The notes under the pieces are model-generated. The model had not been told where the DNA came from. It saw only the letters and a list, made by a program, of their open reading frames with translations, and did no database searches. A stretch of 64,000 nucleotides of DNA from the NCBI RefSeq assembly GCF_900114765.1, contig NZ_FOUD01000022.1:1-64000 (forward strand), written 5' to 3'. The stretch is from Halopseudomonas pachastrellae (GTDB taxonomy: Bacteria; Pseudomonadota; Gammaproteobacteria; Pseudomonadales; Pseudomonadaceae). Each line of letters opens with the position of its first letter. The first letter of the stretch is position 1. Made by a program: the position numbers and the translations under genes. Shown one piece after another: positions 39,582-50,304 of this stretch.

Positions 39582-40361
39582 ATGGGGCTGTTCAAGTGGT
39601 GGCGCCAGCGCCGAGAGGCGAAGCAACTGCGCGAGCTGCAGCAAAACCTCGACCCTCAGTTGTGGCAGCAGGCGCTGGGCGACTGGCCTTTCTATCAGCA
39701 CAGTACGCCCGCTGCGCGCACGCGTTTGCACGAGCTGGCGCTGCGTCTGCTGCTGCGCAAGCACCTACACGCGACCGAGGGCGTTGAGCTGACCGATGCA
39801 CTGCGCCTGCGGGTGGCAGGCATGGCGGTTGCTCCCGTGCTGGAGCTGGGGCTCGACTGGTACGCCGGCTGGCAGACACTGATTTTTTACGATGGCCCCT
39901 TTCGCGCGCGGCACCAGTGGCGCGACGAGGCTGGCGTGGTGCATGAGGGCGAGCGGCAGCTGAGCGGCGAGGCCTGGCTGCGCGGGCCGGTGGTGCTGTC
40001 GCTGGATGACGTGCGCCACTCGGGTCGGGCCGACGGCTTTAACGTCGTGATTCATGAGCTGGCGCATACCCTGGATATGCGCTCCTCCAGCGCCAACGGC
40101 GCGCCGCCACTGCACCGGGGCATGAGCCAGGCGGATTGGGCGCGTGACATGCAGGCAGCCTGGGACGATCTGGGTCAGCGTTTTGAGCGCAACGAGGCGC
40201 TGCCACTGGACCCTTATGCGCTGGAGGCGCCGGCGGAGTTCTTTGCCGTGCTGTCAGAAAGCTTCTTTGAGCGGCCTGCGGTGCTGCGCAGGGAGTGGCC
40301 GGCGGTCTATCGGCATTTGGCCGATTTTTATCGGCAGGACCCGGTGAAGATGCTGGGTTGA
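39582..40361 (+). CDS. mtfA: MtfA-type zinc metallopeptidase
   Basis: A 259-residue cytoplasmic protein of peptidase family M90. The zinc motif HELAH is at residues 158-162 (His158, Glu159, His162), followed by TLDMRSSSANGAPPLHRGM and a distal EFFAVLSESFFE carrying the third ligand. In E. coli MtfA binds the Mlc repressor and relieves glucose PTS repression. A Mlc partner is not in this window. It starts 2 bases after the TetR stop, suggesting co-transcription. Confidence 0.9.
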   Translation: MGLFKWWRQRREAKQLRELQQNLDPQLWQQALGDWPFYQHSTPAARTRLHELALRLLLRKHLHATEGVELTDALRLRVAGMAVAPVLELGLDWYAGWQTLIFYDGPFRARHQWRDEAGVVHEGERQLSGEAWLRGPVVLSLDDVRHSGRADGFNVVIHELAHTLDMRSSSANGAPPLHRGMSQADWARDMQAAWDDLGQRFERNEALPLDPYALEAPAEFFAVLSESFFERPAVLRREWPAVYRHLADFYRQDPVKMLG

Positions 40362-40479
40362 TACGGCGCGCAGTGCTTGTTGGCCGATAAATATCTATTT
40401 ATTGAATGTCTTGTAGCTTGCCAATGGTGCCGGGCTGGGCTATAAGTCGATTTTTATCCAACTCTTACCGGAGTGTGCC

Positions 40480-41358
40480 ATGACCCGTACCGTGACCGTT
40501 GCCGCCACCCAGATGGGTTGTACCTGGGATAGTCAGGCGAATATTGCGCAGGCTGACAAGCTGGTGCGCGAGGCCGCCGCCAAGGGCGCGCAAATCATCC
40601 TGATTCAGGAGCTGTTCGAGACCCCGTACTTCTGCCAGAAGCCGAACCCGGAGTATCTGCAGTTGGCCACGCGGGTTGAAGACAACCCGGCCATCAAGCA
40701 CTTTCAGGCGCTGGCTAAAGAGCTGGCGGTGGTGCTGCCGATCAGCTTCTTCGAGCTGGCCGGTCGTGCGCGCTTCAACAGCATCGCGATCATTGATGCC
40801 GACGGCAGCAACCTCGGCATCTACCGCAAGAGTCATATTCCGGATGGCCCCGGTTACCACGAGAAGTATTACTTCAACCCGGGCGACACCGGCTTCAAGG
40901 TCTGGCAGACCCGCTATGCCAAGATTGGCGTTGGTATCTGCTGGGATCAGTGGTTTCCCGAGTGTGCGCGCAGCATGGCGCTGATGGGCGCGGAGCTGCT
41001 GTTTTACCCGACTGCCATCGGCAGTGAGCCGCACGACCACAGCATCAACTCCCGCGACCACTGGCAGCGGGTGCAGCAGGGCCACGCCGGCGCCAACCTG
41101 ATGCCGCTGATTGCCAGCAACCGCATCGGCCGCGAAGAGCAGGACGGCTACGACATCACCTTCTACGGCTCATCGTTCATTGCCAACCAGTTTGGCGAGA
41201 AGGTTCAGGAACTGAACGAGACGGAAACCGGTGTGCTGGTGCAGTCCTTCGACCTGGACGAGCTGGAGCATATTCGCAGCGCCTGGGGCGTGTTCCGCGA
41301 CCGCCGCCCGAATCTGTACGGCCCGGTCAAGACACTGGATGGCGAGCTGGAGTCCTGA
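40480..41358 (+). CDS. aguB: N-carbamoylputrescine amidohydrolase
   Basis: A 292-residue nitrilase-superfamily enzyme that hydrolyses N-carbamoylputrescine to putrescine, CO2 and ammonia. Its triad is Glu44 ([11 protein letters not shown]), Lys117 ([18 protein letters not shown]) and Cys154 ([12 protein letters not shown]). Length matches family. It is 4 bases upstream of aguA, so the two are translated as a unit. CGGAG lies before the start; a 118-base region upstream has no other gene. Confidence 0.95.
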   Translation: MTRTVTVAATQMGCTWDSQANIAQADKLVREAAAKGAQIILIQELFETPYFCQKPNPEYLQLATRVEDNPAIKHFQALAKELAVVLPISFFELAGRARFNSIAIIDADGSNLGIYRKSHIPDGPGYHEKYYFNPGDTGFKVWQTRYAKIGVGICWDQWFPECARSMALMGAELLFYPTAIGSEPHDHSINSRDHWQRVQQGHAGANLMPLIASNRIGREEQDGYDITFYGSSFIANQFGEKVQELNETETGVLVQSFDLDELEHIRSAWGVFRDRRPNLYGPVKTLDGELES

Positions 41359-41362
41359 GCCC

Positions 41363-42460
41363 ATGTTCAATCTGCACAGCACGCCGCAGCATGACGGCTA
41401 CTTCATGCCCGCCGAGTGGGCGCCGCATAGCCAGACCTGGATGATCTGGCCGGAGCGTCCGGATAACTGGCGGCAACAGGCGGAGCCGGCGCAGGCGGCG
41501 TTTGCTGCGGTGGCGCAGGCGATAGCCGGGTTTGAGCCGGTGACCGTGGGCGTCTCGGCGGCGCAATACGCCAATGCCTGCGCGCAGCTGGATCATCCGG
41601 CGATTCGGGTGGTGGAGCTGAGCTGCAACGACGCCTGGGTGCGTGATACCGGGCCGACCTTTGTCATCAATGGCCAGGGCGGCCTGCGCGGGGTGGACTG
41701 GGCCTTCAATGCCTGGGGCGGCGAGCTGGGCGGTTTGTATGCCGACTGGGCGCTGGATGACCAGGTGGCCAGCAAGATTTTGTCGATGGAGCGCTGCCCG
41801 CGTTATCGCACCGACGGTTTTGTACTGGAGGGCGGTTCGATTCACGTGGACGGCGAAGGCACCCTGATCACCACCGAGGAGTGCCTGCTCAACCCCAACC
41901 GCAACCCGCACCTGCAACGCGTTGAGATTGAGCAGCAGCTGGCAGCGCAGCTCGGTATCAGCAAGGTGATCTGGTTGCCCGAGGGCCTGTACAACGACGA
42001 GACCGATGGCCACGTCGACAACTTCTGCTGTTTTGTCCGGCCCGGCGAGGTGCTGCTGGCCTGGACGGACGATCCGGACAATCCCAATTATTCCCGCTGT
42101 CAGGCTGCAGCTGCGGTGCTGGCCGAGGCGCGCGATGCCCAGGGCCGTGCGCTGGTGGTGCACCACATACCTATTCCCGGGCCGCTGCATGCGACCGCCG
42201 AGGAGTGCGCGGATGTGCAGGTGGTCGAGGGCAGCCAGAGCCGTGATCCGGCCATTCGTCTGGCCGGCTCCTACGTTAACTTTCTGATCGTCAACGGTGG
42301 GGTGGTGGCGCCCAGCTTTGCCGATCCTCATGACGAGGAGGCGCTGGCAATTTTGCAGGGTCTGTTCCCCGAACGCCGCGTGGTTGCGGTGCCGGGCCGG
42401 GAAATCCTGCTGGGTGGCGGCAACATCCACTGTATCACCCAGCAACAGCCGGCAGTCTGA
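41363..42460 (+). CDS. aguA: Agmatine deiminase
   Basis: A 365-residue pentein-fold enzyme (PAD-like) that turns agmatine into N-carbamoylputrescine and ammonia. [11 protein letters not shown] and [16 protein letters not shown] are family motifs, and the nucleophile Cys357 is in GGGNIHC near the C-terminus. Start is 4 bases after the aguB stop, as usual for aguBA. Confidence 0.95.
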   Translation: MFNLHSTPQHDGYFMPAEWAPHSQTWMIWPERPDNWRQQAEPAQAAFAAVAQAIAGFEPVTVGVSAAQYANACAQLDHPAIRVVELSCNDAWVRDTGPTFVINGQGGLRGVDWAFNAWGGELGGLYADWALDDQVASKILSMERCPRYRTDGFVLEGGSIHVDGEGTLITTEECLLNPNRNPHLQRVEIEQQLAAQLGISKVIWLPEGLYNDETDGHVDNFCCFVRPGEVLLAWTDDPDNPNYSRCQAAAAVLAEARDAQGRALVVHHIPIPGPLHATAEECADVQVVEGSQSRDPAIRLAGSYVNFLIVNGGVVAPSFADPHDEEALAILQGLFPERRVVAVPGREILLGGGNIHCITQQQPAV

Positions 42461-42602
42461 AAGACAAAACGGACATGGCGCACATACCACGTTTCGGTAC
42501 TGGAGCCGGGCGTGGGGGAACAGGCATAATCGCGGAGCAAGAATGCGGCGCCGGGCTCAAACTCGGCGGTTTCAGGAGGTTTTCCGTCCAGAAGGAATTT
42601 AT

Positions 42603-43952
42603 ATGCAGTTCTCTTCACTTTTTCCCTCTACCCTGTCTCGCACCGCTCTGGCGGTGGGCATGGTCGTCACACTGGCCGGTTGTGCGGCCACCCAGGGCGG
42701 CGCCGTGGACACCAACGGCGCGACACGCCTGCAGGGCGAGCTCACCAGCAGCAGCCCGGTCAACCTGAATGACGGGTCGCAGTATCAGGTATTCAATCTC
42801 AAGCTCAAGGCAGGTGAGCTGGTACGCGTAGAGCAGGGCGGTGCCCTGGAAGGCGCGGTGCTGACCCTGCTGGATTCACGCAACCAACTGGTCAGCGGCC
42901 CGCGTCACGGTTCCCTGCATCTGGCCCCGCAGGCCGATGGCACTTACCGCCTGGGCGTCAGCGGCAGCACGGCATCGGCCTACGGCCCGTTCGACCTGAC
43001 GCTGGAGCGCGTAACGCCGCGCAATAGCGGTGCGCTGGAGCTGAACGACTCCGTCTTTGGCCTGCTGAGCCGTGGCAACGATGCCAACACCTACACCCTG
43101 ACGGTCGCAGAAGCCGGTCTGTACGAGATTGCCCTGGGCTCCGAGGAGCTGGACACCGTGCTCAAGCTGAACGGTGGCGGTCTGTCGCTGGAAGATGACG
43201 ACGGCGGTGATGGCACCAACTCGCGCATGACTGTCATGCTCGACCCGGGTACCTACCAGGTAACAGCGACCGCGCTGGACTCCCCGGCCGAAGGTGGCTA
43301 CGACCTGAGCCTGAGCAGCCGCGCGCTGCCTGAGGGCGTTGAGCTGGTCAACGGCGGTGAGATTGCCCTGGGCAGCACCATCAGCGGCCTGGCTGACAGC
43401 AACGACAAGGTTTACACCGTGACTGTGCCGGAGCGTTCGCTGCTGCGCATTGTCATGAGTTCGGATGAGGTCGACAGCTTCCTCAAGCTGCAAGGCCCCG
43501 GCGTTGACACCAGCGATGACGATGGCGCCGGTCGCGATCTGGATGCGGCCATCACCACGCTTGCCAACCCCGGCAGCTACCGTATCAGCGCATCGACCGT
43601 TGATGGCAGCGCCGGTATCTTCACCCTGAGCACTGCCGTGCAACCTGTCAGCAGCAACAGCGCGCAGGTGCGTCCGGGCGAAGGGGTTTCCGGCACACTG
43701 GCGGGCAACAGTGTCGACAAGACGCTGGTGATCGCTGAAGCCGGCCAGTACAAGGTTGACCTGTACGCGACCGAGTTCGATGCGCTGCTGCGCATGAGCG
43801 GTAACGGAGTGGAGCTGGAAGATGACGATGGCGCCGGTGGCACCAACTCTCGCATCAGCACTTACCTCGAGCCCGGGCGTTACACCCTGAGCGCGCGCAG
43901 CTACGACAACACCGGTCGTGGCAGCTTTGTGATCAGCGTCGAGCGCGAGTAA
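42603..43952 (+). CDS. Lipoprotein with four PPC-like repeat domains and acidic loops
   Basis: A 449-residue lipoprotein (lipobox LAGC, cysteine 27). After the anchor come four units of about 90-100 residues that look like bacterial pre-peptidase C-terminal (PPC) beta-sandwiches. The last three each carry an acidic loop, EDDDGGDGTNSR, SDDDGAGRDLDA and EDDDGAGGTNSR, flanked by DTVLKL/DSFLKL/DALLRM and LDPGTY/LANPGSY/LEPGRY. The loops resemble calcium-binding sites. PPC domains usually sit at the end of secreted peptidases; no peptidase domain is present here. AAGGAA precedes the start. Function is unknown; a strong terminator follows. Confidence 0.82.
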   Translation: MQFSSLFPSTLSRTALAVGMVVTLAGCAATQGGAVDTNGATRLQGELTSSSPVNLNDGSQYQVFNLKLKAGELVRVEQGGALEGAVLTLLDSRNQLVSGPRHGSLHLAPQADGTYRLGVSGSTASAYGPFDLTLERVTPRNSGALELNDSVFGLLSRGNDANTYTLTVAEAGLYEIALGSEELDTVLKLNGGGLSLEDDDGGDGTNSRMTVMLDPGTYQVTATALDSPAEGGYDLSLSSRALPEGVELVNGGEIALGSTISGLADSNDKVYTVTVPERSLLRIVMSSDEVDSFLKLQGPGVDTSDDDGAGRDLDAAITTLANPGSYRISASTVDGSAGIFTLSTAVQPVSSNSAQVRPGEGVSGTLAGNSVDKTLVIAEAGQYKVDLYATEFDALLRMSGNGVELEDDDGAGGTNSRISTYLEPGRYTLSARSYDNTGRGSFVISVERE

Positions 43953-44007
43953 GCAAGCAGAAGAGCGCTGATCCTGCGCGAGTGCAATGGATCAGTGCTT
44001 GTTGACA

Positions 44008-44044
44008 GGCCGGCAGTCCGCGAGGGCTGCCGGCCTTTCTTTTG
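44008..44044 (+). terminator. Terminator between the lipoprotein gene and argH
   Basis: GGCCGGCAG-TCCGCGAGGG-CTGCCGGCC has a perfect 9-bp stem followed by TTTCTTTT. It serves the lipoprotein gene and, read the other way, ends the argH transcript. Confidence 0.85.
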
Positions 44045-44047
44045 GGG

Positions 44048-45442
44048 TCAGGCGTCGAGCAGGGCTCGGCCGCGCTGAACGGCTGCCAGCACCTGCGCCG
44101 GTGCGGTGCCACCGATATGGTCACGGGCGTTGACCGAGCCTTCCAGTGTCAGTACCTCAAACACGTCCTGCTCAATCTGGTCGCTGAAGCGGCGCAGTTC
44201 GTCCAGCGACATCTCCGCCAGATCCTTGCCCGAATCCACACCGTACTTCACGGCGTGGCCGACGATCTCGTGGCAGTCGCGGAACGGAATGCCCTTACGC
44301 ACCAGATAGTCAGCCAGGTCGGTTGCCGTGGAGAAACCACGCAGGGCCGCTTCGCGCATGGCCTCGACCTTGGGCTCGATGGCCGGGATCATGTCGGCAA
44401 AGGCGCGCAGGCTGTCGCGCAGGGTATCGACGGCATCGAACAGCGGTTCTTTGTCTTCCTGGTTGTCCTTGTTGTAGGCCAGCGGCTGGCTCTTCATCAG
44501 GGTCAGTAGGCCCATCAGGTGACCGTATACACGGCCGGACTTGCCGCGCACCAGCTCGGGTACGTCCGGGTTTTTCTTCTGCGGCATGATCGAGGAGCCG
44601 GTGCAGAAGCGGTCGGGCAGGGCAATGAAGTTGAACTGCGCGCTGGTCCACAGCACCAGCTCCTCGGAGAAGCGCGACAGGTGCATCATCGCCAGTGCGG
44701 CGGCGGCGCAGAATTCGATAGCGAAGTCGCGGTCGGAGACGCCGTCCAGCGAGTTGCCGGATACCGCTTCAAAGCCCAGCAGCTCGCAGGTGATGCTGCG
44801 GTCGATCGGGTAGGTGGTGCCGGCCAGTGCGGCCGAGCCCAGCGGCATGCGGTTGACCCGCTTGCGGCAGTCGATCAGACGCTCGCGGTCGCGTTGCAGC
44901 ATCTCGAACCAGGCCAGCAGGTGGTGGCCGAAGGTCACCGGCTGCGCAGTCTGCAGGTGGGTAAAACCGGGCATGATAACCGCGTTGTGGCGCTCGGCCT
45001 GATCCAGCAGACCGGTTTGCAGGCGCACCAGTTCGCCCATGATGACGTCGATTTCGTCGCGCAGCCACAGGCGGATATCGGTTGCTACCTGGTCGTTGCG
45101 TGAACGGCCGGTGTGCAGCTTCTTGCCGGTAATGCCGATGGCCTCGGTCAGCTTGGCCTCGATGTTCATGTGCACGTCTTCGAGGTCAACGCGCCAGTCG
45201 AACCGGCCGGCTTCGATGTCGCCGCGAATGGTGTTCAGCCCTTCGATGATGGTGTCGCGCTCTGCCTCAGTCAGCACGCCCACCTTCGCCAGCATGGTGG
45301 CGTGGGCAATGGAGCCCTGGATGTCGTGCTTGTACAGGCGCTGGTCAAAATCCACCGAGGCGGTGAAACGGGCGACGAAGGCGTCGACCGGTTCGCTGAA
45401 CCGGCCACCCCAGGATTGGTTGGTTGTCTTGTCTTGGCTCAT
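44048..45442 (-). CDS. argH: Argininosuccinate lyase
   Basis: A 464-residue enzyme that cleaves argininosuccinate into arginine and fumarate, the last arginine biosynthesis step. The fumarase/aspartase superfamily signature [12 protein letters not shown] is present, along with [15 protein letters not shown] and the [18 protein letters not shown] loop. Length is usual. The start at 45442 is chosen over an upstream frame to 45481 because family members begin at [17 protein letters not shown] after a short leader. Divergent from algZ, as in P. aeruginosa. Confidence 0.96.
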   Translation of the reverse strand: MSQDKTTNQSWGGRFSEPVDAFVARFTASVDFDQRLYKHDIQGSIAHATMLAKVGVLTEAERDTIIEGLNTIRGDIEAGRFDWRVDLEDVHMNIEAKLTEAIGITGKKLHTGRSRNDQVATDIRLWLRDEIDVIMGELVRLQTGLLDQAERHNAVIMPGFTHLQTAQPVTFGHHLLAWFEMLQRDRERLIDCRKRVNRMPLGSAALAGTTYPIDRSITCELLGFEAVSGNSLDGVSDRDFAIEFCAAAALAMMHLSRFSEELVLWTSAQFNFIALPDRFCTGSSIMPQKKNPDVPELVRGKSGRVYGHLMGLLTLMKSQPLAYNKDNQEDKEPLFDAVDTLRDSLRAFADMIPAIEPKVEAMREAALRGFSTATDLADYLVRKGIPFRDCHEIVGHAVKYGVDSGKDLAEMSLDELRRFSDQIEQDVFEVLTLEGSVNARDHIGGTAPAQVLAAVQRGRALLDA

Positions 45443-45529
45443 GTCTCGGATGGTTCCGCTGCGTGAAGAGGCGCATAGCATAGCATTTCACGCTTGCGCG
45501 ATGGCGGCCGGCTGGCAGACACTGGCGTG

Positions 45530-46633
45530 ATGAAGAACGGATTCTGGACCCTGCTCAAACGCCCTTATGAGGGGGAGGACTTTTTCCTCCCTGACCTGTG
45601 CTCGTCCGTTGCTGTTTTTACCCTGGTGGTGCTTGCCCAGCTGGTTGTGCTGGTATGGGTGCTGGCGCAGCCTGCCGACGGCGGTTTTGACTGGCTGCAG
45701 CTGGCCATGGCCTCGCTCTTTGTGCAGTGGATTGTGCTGCTCTCGGCTGCCGCTCTGTGCCGCCTGCGCGGCTGGATGCGTCGGCGCCCGCTAGGGCTGG
45801 CGGTCGCTGCCTGTCACGCGGTGGTGGTGGGGCTGACCTTGTTCTTTACCGTCCTCGGCGACTGGGTGGTTTACCGTGGCATGACCGGCGCCCTGCAATG
45901 GGAAGCAGGGCAGTTACTGCGCCATGGCCTGATCGCGCTGATCATGACCAGCCTGTTGCTGCGCTACTTTTATCTGCAGCAACAGTGGCAGCATCAACAA
46001 CAGGCCGAGCTGCGTTCACGGCTGCAAGCGCTACAGTCGCGTATTCGCCCGCACTTTCTATTCAACAGTCTGAACAGCATTGCCAGCCTGATCGAGGTGG
46101 CGCCGGCCAAGGCCGAACAGGCTGTGCTGGATCTGTCCGACCTGTTCCGTGCCAACCTGTCCGGTAGTGAGACCCTCTCCTGTTGGGGGGAGGAGCGCCG
46201 CCTGTGCGAAGGCTACTTGCGCATTGAGCAATATCGGCTGGGTGAGCGCATGCGCGTGCAATGGGATGTGGGCGAGCTGCCCGATACCCTGCCGATACCG
46301 CTGCTGACCCTGCAACCCTTATTGGAGAACGCCATACTGCATGGTTTGCAGCCACGTATCGACGGTGGCGAGATGCTTATCCGAGGGCGCCTGCAGGGCG
46401 GGGTGGTTGAACTTATGGTGAGTAACACCTGTCCTCAGCAGAACGACACGCACCAGGGCGAGCGTATGGCCATGGCCAATATCCGGGCCCGGTTGCAGGC
46501 GCTGTTTGGTGAGCGAGCGCAGTTGGCGGGCTGGCGGGAGGGGGAGTGCTTCTTCAGCAGGCTGGTCTATCCTGTTACACAAGATTCAACAACGGCAGAG
46601 AAGTCATTATCGAATGAAAGTACTGATCGCTGA
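45530..46633 (+). CDS. algZ: Membrane histidine kinase AlgZ (FimS)
   Basis: A 367-residue LytS-type kinase that is partner to AlgR. Several membrane helices fill the first 150 residues (VFTLVVLAQLVVLVWVLA and others). The His_kinase domain has the phospho-acceptor His175 in RIRPHFLFNSLNSIASL. The ATPase region has LLENAILHGL but the usual glycine-rich ATP motif is weak (MAMANIRARLQALFG), as noted in AlgZ relatives. Its end overlaps algR by 20 bases. Confidence 0.92.
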   Translation: MKNGFWTLLKRPYEGEDFFLPDLCSSVAVFTLVVLAQLVVLVWVLAQPADGGFDWLQLAMASLFVQWIVLLSAAALCRLRGWMRRRPLGLAVAACHAVVVGLTLFFTVLGDWVVYRGMTGALQWEAGQLLRHGLIALIMTSLLLRYFYLQQQWQHQQQAELRSRLQALQSRIRPHFLFNSLNSIASLIEVAPAKAEQAVLDLSDLFRANLSGSETLSCWGEERRLCEGYLRIEQYRLGERMRVQWDVGELPDTLPIPLLTLQPLLENAILHGLQPRIDGGEMLIRGRLQGGVVELMVSNTCPQQNDTHQGERMAMANIRARLQALFGERAQLAGWREGECFFSRLVYPVTQDSTTAEKSLSNESTDR

Positions 46634-47369
46634 TGATGAGCCGCTGGCCCGCGAGCGGCTGGCGCGACTGGTTGGTTCGCTGCCGGGGTACAGGGCGTTG
46701 CCCGAGATGGCCAGCAATGGGCACGAGGCCCTGCAACTGGTTGAGGCGCATCATCCCGATATCCTGCTGCTGGACATTCGCATGCCCGGGCTGGACGGCT
46801 TGCAAACCGCCGCCAAGCTCTGTGAGAACGCCGAATCGCCGGCCGTGGTGTTCTGCACCGCGCACGGCGAGTATGCGCTCGACGCCTTTGCCGTGAGTGC
46901 TGTCGGCTACCTGCTCAAGCCCGTGCGCAGCGAAGCGCTGGCCGATGCCCTGGCCAAGGCGCAGCGGCCCAATCGCATGCAGCTTGCCAGCCTCGGCAAG
47001 GCCACGGCGCAGCCCGAGGGGGCCCAGGCGCGCAGCCACATCAGCGCGCGCACCCGCAAGGGCATTGAGCTGATCCCCGTGGAGGATGTGCTGTATTTCA
47101 TCGCTGACCACAAGTACGTGACCCTGCGTCACCTCGAAGGCGAGGTGCTGCTGGACGAACCACTGAAGGCGCTGGAAGAAGAGTTTGGTGACCAGTTTGT
47201 GCGCATCCACCGCAACGCGCTGGTGGCCCGCAACCGCATTGAATGTCTGCAGCGTACGGCCATGGGGCACTTTGAGTTGTGCCTGAAAGGGCTGGAGGGC
47301 GAAACCCTCACGGTCAGTCGCCGCCACGTGCCGGGCGTGCGTCGTCTGATGGAGCATCTGTGTCTGTAA
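46614..47369 (+). CDS. algR: Response regulator AlgR (LytTR)
   Basis: A 251-residue regulator. The receiver domain (MKVLIADDEPLARERLARLV) has phospho-acceptor Asp54 in ILLLDIRMPGLDG. The C-terminal LytTR DNA-binding domain begins at about residue 150 (RKGIELIPVEDVLYFIADHKYVTLRH). Known role in Pseudomonas: control of alginate, type IV pili twitching, and other virulence-associated genes. The overlap with algZ implies coupled translation; hemC follows after 78 bases. Confidence 0.95.
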   Translation: MKVLIADDEPLARERLARLVGSLPGYRALPEMASNGHEALQLVEAHHPDILLLDIRMPGLDGLQTAAKLCENAESPAVVFCTAHGEYALDAFAVSAVGYLLKPVRSEALADALAKAQRPNRMQLASLGKATAQPEGAQARSHISARTRKGIELIPVEDVLYFIADHKYVTLRHLEGEVLLDEPLKALEEEFGDQFVRIHRNALVARNRIECLQRTAMGHFELCLKGLEGETLTVSRRHVPGVRRLMEHLCL

Positions 47370-47447
47370 GCTTGCTGCGACAGTCGCCCGCGTGGATGCC
47401 CGTCTGACCATGGCGTATGATGCGACCTGGTTTGAAGTGAGAGTTCC

Positions 47448-48386
47448 ATGAGTCGACATCTGCGAATTGCCACCCGCAAGAGCGCCCTGGCCCTGTGGCA
47501 GGCCGAATACGTAAAGGCGCGCCTCGAACAGTTGGACCCGAGTATCACCGTGTCTCTGGTGCCCATGGTCAGCCGTGGCGATCAACTGCTGGATTCACCG
47601 CTGGCCAAGATCGGCGGCAAGGGCCTGTTCGTCAAAGAGCTGGAAACCGCCATGCTCAACGACGAAGCCGATCTGGCGGTGCACTCCATGAAAGATGTGC
47701 CCATGCAGTTCCCGGACGGTCTCGGGCTGTATGCCATCTGTGAGCGCGAAGACCCGCGCGACGCCTTTGTTTCCAACCACTTTGATGATCTGGATGCGCT
47801 GCCGGCCGGTAGCGTGGTCGGCACCTCCAGTCTGCGCCGCCAGGCGCAGATCATGGCGCGCCGCCCGGATCTGCAGATCCGCTTCCTGCGCGGTAACGTC
47901 AATACCCGTCTGGCCAAGCTCGACGCGGGCGAGTACGACGCGATCGTACTGGCGACCGCCGGGCTGTTGCGCCTGGGCTTTGATGCGCGTATTCGCTACC
48001 CGATGCCGCCGGAAGTCAGTCTGCCGGCGGGCGGTCAGGGCGCGGTGGGCATCGAATGCCGCAGTTCGGATACCGAATTGCAGGCGCTGCTGGTGCAACT
48101 GAACGACGAGGACAGCGCGCTGCGCGTGCGCGCCGAGCGTGCGCTCAACACGCGCCTCAATGGCGGTTGTCAGGTGCCGATTGCCTGTTACGCCGAGCGC
48201 GAGAATGGCGAACTCTGGCTGCGTGGCTTGGTCGGCGACCCGGATGGACAGCGCATGCTGCGTGCCGAGGCGCGTGGGTCGGAGGGCGACCCCGAGGCGC
48301 TGGGCATTGCGGTTGCCGAAGACCTGCTGGCCCAGGGCGCGCAGTCGATCCTGGATGCCGTCTACGAGGAGGCGACGCCACGGTGA
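47448..48386 (+). CDS. hemC: Porphobilinogen deaminase (hydroxymethylbilane synthase)
   Basis: A 312-residue enzyme that joins four porphobilinogens into hydroxymethylbilane. Cys241 in [14 protein letters not shown] carries the dipyrromethane cofactor; [19 protein letters not shown] and [20 protein letters not shown] are typical. Usual length. The stop overlaps the hemD start by 4 bases. Confidence 0.97.
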   Translation: MSRHLRIATRKSALALWQAEYVKARLEQLDPSITVSLVPMVSRGDQLLDSPLAKIGGKGLFVKELETAMLNDEADLAVHSMKDVPMQFPDGLGLYAICEREDPRDAFVSNHFDDLDALPAGSVVGTSSLRRQAQIMARRPDLQIRFLRGNVNTRLAKLDAGEYDAIVLATAGLLRLGFDARIRYPMPPEVSLPAGGQGAVGIECRSSDTELQALLVQLNDEDSALRVRAERALNTRLNGGCQVPIACYAERENGELWLRGLVGDPDGQRMLRAEARGSEGDPEALGIAVAEDLLAQGAQSILDAVYEEATPR

Positions 48387-49135
48387 GCGGCTGCCTGTTG
48401 CTGACCCGTCAACCGGCGGATAACCAGCGACTGGCCGCACGTCTGGCTGCGCTCGGTGTCAGAACCTGCAGCTTGCCGCTGTTGGCGCTGGAGCCCTGTG
48501 CCGAAGGGCCGGCAGAGCGCCAGCGCATGCTGGATCTGGATCTGTATCACGCCGTCGTGGTGGTCAGCCCGGTGGCGGCGCGTCTTGGGCTGGAGCGGCT
48601 TGATCACTATTGGCCGCAGCCACCTGAGGGCGTTGCCTGGTTGGCCGTTGGTGGCGGTACCGCGCAGGTGTTGCGCGACTATGGTTTGCCAGCCCGTTGC
48701 CCGGCCCAGGGCCAGGACAGCGAGGCGCTGCTGGCCATGCCGTTGTGGCAGTCCTTGCTGGCCCGCCCCGATCTGAAGGTGCTGATCTGGCGTGGCGAGG
48801 TTGGACGCGAGCATCTGGCAGATCAGCTGCGGACAGCGGGCGCGCGGGTGGATTACCTGCCGCTCTACGCCCGGCACATGCCGGCGGCGCTGGCGGCTGA
48901 CTTGGCCGCGCTGGCGCCGCAGCTCGATCAGGTGCTGGTGCTCAGCGTCCAGGCCCTGCGTCATTGGCGCGAGGCTGCGGCTGGAGACTGGGAGGTGCAG
49001 CGCCACTGGCGCTGTTTTGTGGCAAGTGAACGGATTGCGGCGCAGGCCCGGGAGTGGGGCTGCACGGATGTAGTAACCTGTCGAGGTGCAGATGACGCGG
49101 CCGTCGTGGAGGCCGTACTCTCGTCGTCGGGATGA
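48383..49135 (+). CDS. hemD: Uroporphyrinogen-III synthase
   Basis: A 250-residue enzyme that cyclises hydroxymethylbilane with ring-D inversion. The family is poorly conserved; supporting signs are two Rossmann-like halves ([21 protein letters not shown] and [21 protein letters not shown]), the position directly after hemC and the length. The start is GTG, overlapping hemC (GTGA). Confidence 0.92.
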   Translation: MSGCLLLTRQPADNQRLAARLAALGVRTCSLPLLALEPCAEGPAERQRMLDLDLYHAVVVVSPVAARLGLERLDHYWPQPPEGVAWLAVGGGTAQVLRDYGLPARCPAQGQDSEALLAMPLWQSLLARPDLKVLIWRGEVGREHLADQLRTAGARVDYLPLYARHMPAALAADLAALAPQLDQVLVLSVQALRHWREAAAGDWEVQRHWRCFVASERIAAQAREWGCTDVVTCRGADDAAVVEAVLSSSG

Positions 49136-50304
49136 CAAAGGGGAAGCGCGTGGAACCGAGCGAAGCGAACGACAAGACCGAACAACAGCCTGCAGCCGCT
49201 GCGGCGACCAAGCCCGCAGAGCCGGTGGCGGCGGCCAGCGACAAAAAGGGCAGTGACGCCAAGCGCCCCAAACCGGGTAAGCCAGCCGCAGGAGGTGGTG
49301 GTCGCGGCGTCAGCTTGCTGGCCCTGCTGCTGGCGCTGATCGCGCTGGCAGCCTCAGGTTGGCAGTGGTGGCAGGCGCAGAGCCTGCAGCAGGCCCAGCG
49401 TAATGCGCTGGCGCAGCAACAGGGCCAGTTTGATCGCGCCAACGCCCGGCTTGATCAGCGCCTGCAGGGCGTTCCCGAGGGCGATGACTGGCAGGCCGCC
49501 GAGCGTCTGATTGCCGAGATGCAGCGCAGCCAGCAGGCGCTCGGCGAGCGTCTTGACGTATTGCAGGGCGATGGCCGTGAGGAGTGGAAACTGGCCGAGG
49601 CCCAATACCTGCTGCGGCTTGCCGCGTTGCGCCTGCAGGCCGTGCAGGATGTCTCCGCTGCCCGCGAGCTGCTGGAAACCGTCGACGGTATTCTCAAGTC
49701 CATGCCCGATAGCGGGCTGTACGGCGTACGTGAGCAGTTGGCCGGCTATCAGGCCGAGCTGGAGGGCCTGCCGGAGCTGGATCGGGCTGGTGTGTTCCTG
49801 CGTCTGGGCGCCCTGCGTGATCAGGTCGACCGTCTGGTGGCGCTGCCGGTACCGGAGTTTGACCCGACTGACGTCAGCGCCGAGGAAGAGTACGCCGACC
49901 GTCTGCAGCGCCGCGACCGCTGGGATCGTGTGTTGATGCGTCTGGAGCGTTATGTCCGGGTCGACTTTCAACGTGGCAAGGTGATCACCCCGCTGCTGGA
50001 TGAGGCCGAGATGCAGCGCGTGCGCCGCACCCTGCAACTGACGCTGGAGCAGGCTCAGTGGGCCGCCCTGCGCGGCGAAGAAACCGTCTATCAGGCCAGC
50101 CTGGATCGGGCCGAGCAGATCCTGACGCAGTATTTCGAACTGGAAAATCCCAAGGTGCAGGCAATGCAGGGTCAACTGCAGGAGCTGCATGGCCGCGCAG
50201 TGAGTCTGTCGCCGCCGGATCTGGCGCCGTTGCAGCAGAGCCTGGCCAACTACCTGCAGAGCCGTCGCAGCAGTGCGCCGGCCGAGGAGGCGGCGGATGA
50301 GTAA
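49132..50304 (+). CDS. hemX: HemX membrane protein
   Basis: A 390-residue HemX/DUF513 protein often labelled uroporphyrinogen methyltransferase, though the E. coli-type catalytic region is not visible here. The Ala/Lys-rich cytoplasmic head (about 1-60) is followed by one membrane helix (VSLLALLLALIALAASGW) and a periplasmic coiled-coil region (QARNALAQQQGQFDRANARL style). Overlaps hemD by 4 bases and hemY by 8 bases. Role unclear; it is a heme-operon scaffold by context. Confidence 0.88.
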   Translation: MTKGKRVEPSEANDKTEQQPAAAAATKPAEPVAAASDKKGSDAKRPKPGKPAAGGGGRGVSLLALLLALIALAASGWQWWQAQSLQQAQRNALAQQQGQFDRANARLDQRLQGVPEGDDWQAAERLIAEMQRSQQALGERLDVLQGDGREEWKLAEAQYLLRLAALRLQAVQDVSAARELLETVDGILKSMPDSGLYGVREQLAGYQAELEGLPELDRAGVFLRLGALRDQVDRLVALPVPEFDPTDVSAEEEYADRLQRRDRWDRVLMRLERYVRVDFQRGKVITPLLDEAEMQRVRRTLQLTLEQAQWAALRGEETVYQASLDRAEQILTQYFELENPKVQAMQGQLQELHGRAVSLSPPDLAPLQQSLANYLQSRRSSAPAEEAADE

